Part shown: piece by piece, positions 61,990-64,000 of the stretch
Layout: each line of letters starts with the position of its first letter
Position numbering within the stretch: the first letter of the stretch is position 1
DNA from: Frigoribacterium sp. PhB116
GTDB taxonomy: Bacteria > Actinomycetota > Actinomycetes > Actinomycetales > Microbacteriaceae
Assembly: GCF_004364285.1 (NCBI RefSeq)
Contig: NZ_SOBE01000001.1
Span: 496,001-560,000 of the forward strand
Length of the DNA: 64,000 nt
Direction: 5' to 3'
Notes under the pieces: model-generated
The model's database searches: none
Told to the model about the DNA's origin: nothing
The model's input: only the letters and a program-made list of their open reading frames with translations
Translations under genes and position numbers: made by a program

Positions 61990-63648
61990 CTACTTGGCCT
62001 GCGAGTAGTCGTCGACGACGGCCACGGTCAGCGGGAACCGCACCGGGGCGTCGCCGAACAGCATCCGGCCCGCGGCCGCAGCCGCCTCGACGACGAGGAC
62101 CGCGACCTCGTCGGCCGTGTCCGCCGGCGCGTGCACGACGACCTCGTCGTGCAGGAAGAACGTGAGGTGCGGGGCGTCGTCGCCGCGTTCGCCGAAGCGG
62201 TCGTGCAGCGCCTGGCGGAACGCCCCCAGCCAGCACAGCGCCCACTCGGCCGCCGTGCCCTGTACGACGAAGTTGCGGGTGAAGCGCCCCCACGACCGGG
62301 CGTCGCGCCCGACCTCGGCACGGGGCATCTCGGGCGGCAGCTCGTCGGCGGCGGTGTCGGCCGGCGACGGCGAGGTCCGCCCGAGGAGGGTGCGGACCAC
62401 TCCCCCCTGCTCGCCGGTCCGGGCGGCGGTCTCGACGAGGGCCATCGCCTGCGGGAACCGGCGTGCCAGCCGCGGTACGAGACGCCCGCTCTCACCCTGG
62501 GTCGCGCCGTACATCGCCCCGAGCATCGCGACCTTGGCCTCGGCCCTGCTCGCCACCGCGCCGCTCGCCACGATGCCCTCGTAGAGGTCGCCCTGGCCCG
62601 CCGCCGCCATCGCGCGGTCGCCCGAGAGGCCGGTCAGTATGCGCGGCTCGAGCTGCGAGGCGTCGGCGACGACGAGCTTCCAGCCCGGGTCGGCCACGAC
62701 GGCAGCCCGGACGGCCCTCGGCAGCTGCAGGGCGCCTCCCCCGCTCGTCGCCCAGCGACCGGTGACGCTGCCGGCCGGCACGTAGTCGGGCCGGAATCGC
62801 CCGTCACGCACCCAGGCGTCGAGCCAGGCCCAGCCGTTGGCGACGAGCAGCCGCTGTCGCTTCTTGTACCGCAGCAGGGGCTCGACGGCGGGGTGGTCGT
62901 GACGCTCGAGCTCCCACTTGGTCGTCGAGGCGACGTGGACGCCGGCCGAGTTGAGCGCGCGCACCAGCTCGGCGGGCGAGTCGGGGTTGAGGTCGGGGGC
63001 GTCGAGCCGGCTCCGCACCTCGTCGAGGTCGGTGCGCATCAGCGCCGGTCGTTCCCCCGCGGCCGGCCGTGGCCCGAGAGCCTCGCTGAGGACGCGGTCG
63101 TGTACGCGGGCCGACCACGGCACGCCGTGGTGCCGCATCTCGACGGCGATCAGCGCGCCCGTCGACTCGGCGGTCGTCAGCAGCTCGAGTCGTGCCCGCT
63201 CGGGGCTCGTCTCGATCGCCGCCCGCTGACGGAGGAACTCCCCTGCCGGATCGGGCAGCGACTCGGGCAGCACGTCGAAGAGCCCGTCGCGGGGACCGTC
63301 CACGCCCTGCGGGACGTCCCACGGGCCGCGGGGCGCCCCGTGCAGCTCCGACCCGGCCGTCGCGACGGCCGACCGCAGCAGCGCGTGGCAGAGCCGCAGG
63401 TCGACGCAGCGCGCCACGCGGACGCCCGCCTCGAGGAGGCGCGGGTACCACCGGGGGGTGTCGTCCCAGACCCAGCGGGGCCCTGCCGTGCCCTCGGGGC
63501 GCGACTCGCGCCTCCGGACGGCCTCGGCCAGGTCGGCGTCGCCGACGACCTCGACGTCGGCCGGGGCCAGTACCTGGTCGGGGGCGGGACGCCGCCACGT
63601 CGTCAGCTCGACGTCGCCGTCGGCGAGGCGACGGGCGAGCACGAACAT
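61990..63648 (-). CDS. Family-A DNA polymerase, short form with degenerate exonuclease domain
   Basis: A 552-residue PolA-like polymerase without a 5' nuclease domain. The C-terminal polymerase has motif A VVADASQLEPRIL, motif B AEAKVAMLGAMYGATQGESGRL, FVVQGTAAEWAL and motif C FFLHDEVVVHAP, all with the catalytic acids. The N-terminal part (1-about 180) corresponds to the 3'-5' exonuclease, but I see no DxE motif; only a CVDLRLCHALLR segment resembles a later exonuclease block. Microbacteriaceae relatives are annotated bifunctional 3'-5' exonuclease/DNA polymerase. The ATG at 63648 has GATGAT 6 bases upstream. It is probably an accessory repair or translesion polymerase besides the full PolA. 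Confidence 0.88.
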   Translation of the reverse strand: MFVLARRLADGDVELTTWRRPAPDQVLAPADVEVVGDADLAEAVRRRESRPEGTAGPRWVWDDTPRWYPRLLEAGVRVARCVDLRLCHALLRSAVATAGSELHGAPRGPWDVPQGVDGPRDGLFDVLPESLPDPAGEFLRQRAAIETSPERARLELLTTAESTGALIAVEMRHHGVPWSARVHDRVLSEALGPRPAAGERPALMRTDLDEVRSRLDAPDLNPDSPAELVRALNSAGVHVASTTKWELERHDHPAVEPLLRYKKRQRLLVANGWAWLDAWVRDGRFRPDYVPAGSVTGRWATSGGGALQLPRAVRAAVVADPGWKLVVADASQLEPRILTGLSGDRAMAAAGQGDLYEGIVASGAVASRAEAKVAMLGAMYGATQGESGRLVPRLARRFPQAMALVETAARTGEQGGVVRTLLGRTSPSPADTAADELPPEMPRAEVGRDARSWGRFTRNFVVQGTAAEWALCWLGAFRQALHDRFGERGDDAPHLTFFLHDEVVVHAPADTADEVAVLVVEAAAAAGRMLFGDAPVRFPLTVAVVDDYSQAK

Positions 63649-63654
63649 CCGTCG

Positions 63655-63660
63655 ATCATC
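63655..63660 (-). promoter_or_regulatory. Candidate -10 of the family-A polymerase gene (leaderless)
   Basis: GATGAT on the minus strand, 6 bases before the ATG at 63648. Confidence 0.3.
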
Positions 63661-63733
63661 CCACCCCCGGGCGACAGGACGCGCCCACGGCCCCGGAGCC
63701 TCGCCGCTCGCTCCGTCGGGACCGGCCACGCCG

Positions 63734-64000
63734 TCAGTGCAGCAGGGCGCCGTCGCGGTCGAGCACGTTCTTCTCGCCGGCCTCGATCGGCACTGTCAGT
63801 CGGTTCTGCGGGGGCGGGATCGGGCAGTTGAAGGCGTACGAGAACGCGCAGGGCGGCAGAACTGCCTGGTTGAAGTCGAGCACGATCGTACCGTCGTCGC
63901 CGGGGGTCGGGAAGAGGAAGCGGCCGACCGAGTAGGTGCTCTCGCCGTTCGTCGCGTCGCCGAAGACGAGCTGGAGGCGTTCGCCGGAGCCGCTCGGGAA
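63734..64000 (-). CDS. DUF1684 family protein, C-terminal part (truncated by window edge)
   Basis: The last 88 residues of a gene that enters from the right edge. Its sequence LQLVFGDATNGESTYSVGRF, then VLDFNQAVLPPCAFSYAFNC and LTVPIEAGEKNVLD match the C-terminal half of the DUF1684 family, which has a conserved FNxAxxPPCAF block. The frame is open from the edge to the stop at 63734-63736. Family function is unknown. Confidence 0.85.
   Translation of the reverse strand, partial: FPSGSGERLQLVFGDATNGESTYSVGRFLFPTPGDDGTIVLDFNQAVLPPCAFSYAFNCPIPPPQNRLTVPIEAGEKNVLDRDGALLH

Overview
The window is a high-GC actinobacterial chromosome segment. The gene set and order fit the family Microbacteriaceae: dut with DUF3710 and DUF3159, sepH, parC facing parE, sigA-murT-gatD, pepA-lpdA-E2, glnA-glnE-glnA2, map-ppgK-rnpB, and aceE-fasR-fabD-fabH-acpP-fabF. 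The genus cannot be fixed from this sequence. I see no prophage, insertion sequence, CRISPR array or rRNA. Most first-in-operon genes have a TANNNT-like -10 hexamer 6-7 nt before the start codon, which suggests leaderless mRNAs.

Layout. 1-1460: 5' half of aconitase (minus strand, cut by the window edge). 1611-4365: dut/DUF3710/DUF3159 operon and small DUF3093 and DUF4193 genes. 4578-11784: sepH, a phosphodiesterase-like gene, and convergent topoisomerase IV genes parC and parE. 12003-15637: a DUF7455 gene, then sigA-murT-gatD. 15813-25574: MFS transporter, PAC2 protein, pepA, lpdA, lipoyl E2, a membrane pseudokinase, DUF4191 and RDD membrane proteins. 25713-36828: nitrogen assimilation (glnA with a full GlnR-type box, glnE, glnA2) surrounding a polysaccharide locus (hyaluronan-synthase-like GT2, membrane-anchored GH26, UDP-glucose dehydrogenase). 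36902-43618: SPOR-like small protein, secreted three-repeat protein, map, ppgK, RNase P RNA, degenerate zinc-ribbon coiled coil, Nif3-like protein, membrane protein. 43744-50038: DHA2 efflux pump with TetR regulator, cardiolipin synthase, NERD protein, orphan LuxR-type regulator facing a GlsB-type protein. 50112-52603: SipW-like signal peptidase fused to a LamG domain, its TasA-like partner, and tRNA-Val. 52692-64000: peroxiredoxin, pyruvate dehydrogenase E1 and the type II fatty-acid synthesis cluster, DUF3145, a family-A DNA polymerase, and a DUF1684 fragment.

The most unusual content is the murT-gatD pair. GatD has lost both glutaminase catalytic residues (Gly95 and Lys194 where Cys and His are expected), and MurT has no cysteine and so no Cys4 zinc ribbon, yet both frames are intact. 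Microbacteriaceae make B-type peptidoglycan, in which the D-Glu alpha-carboxyl carries the cross-bridge and is not amidated, so the pair may have been repurposed. Other points are parE starting at an apparent AUC codon, a signal peptidase carrying its own substrate-like domain, the compact GT2-GH26-Ugd locus, and terminators shared by convergent genes, one of them inside a coding region.
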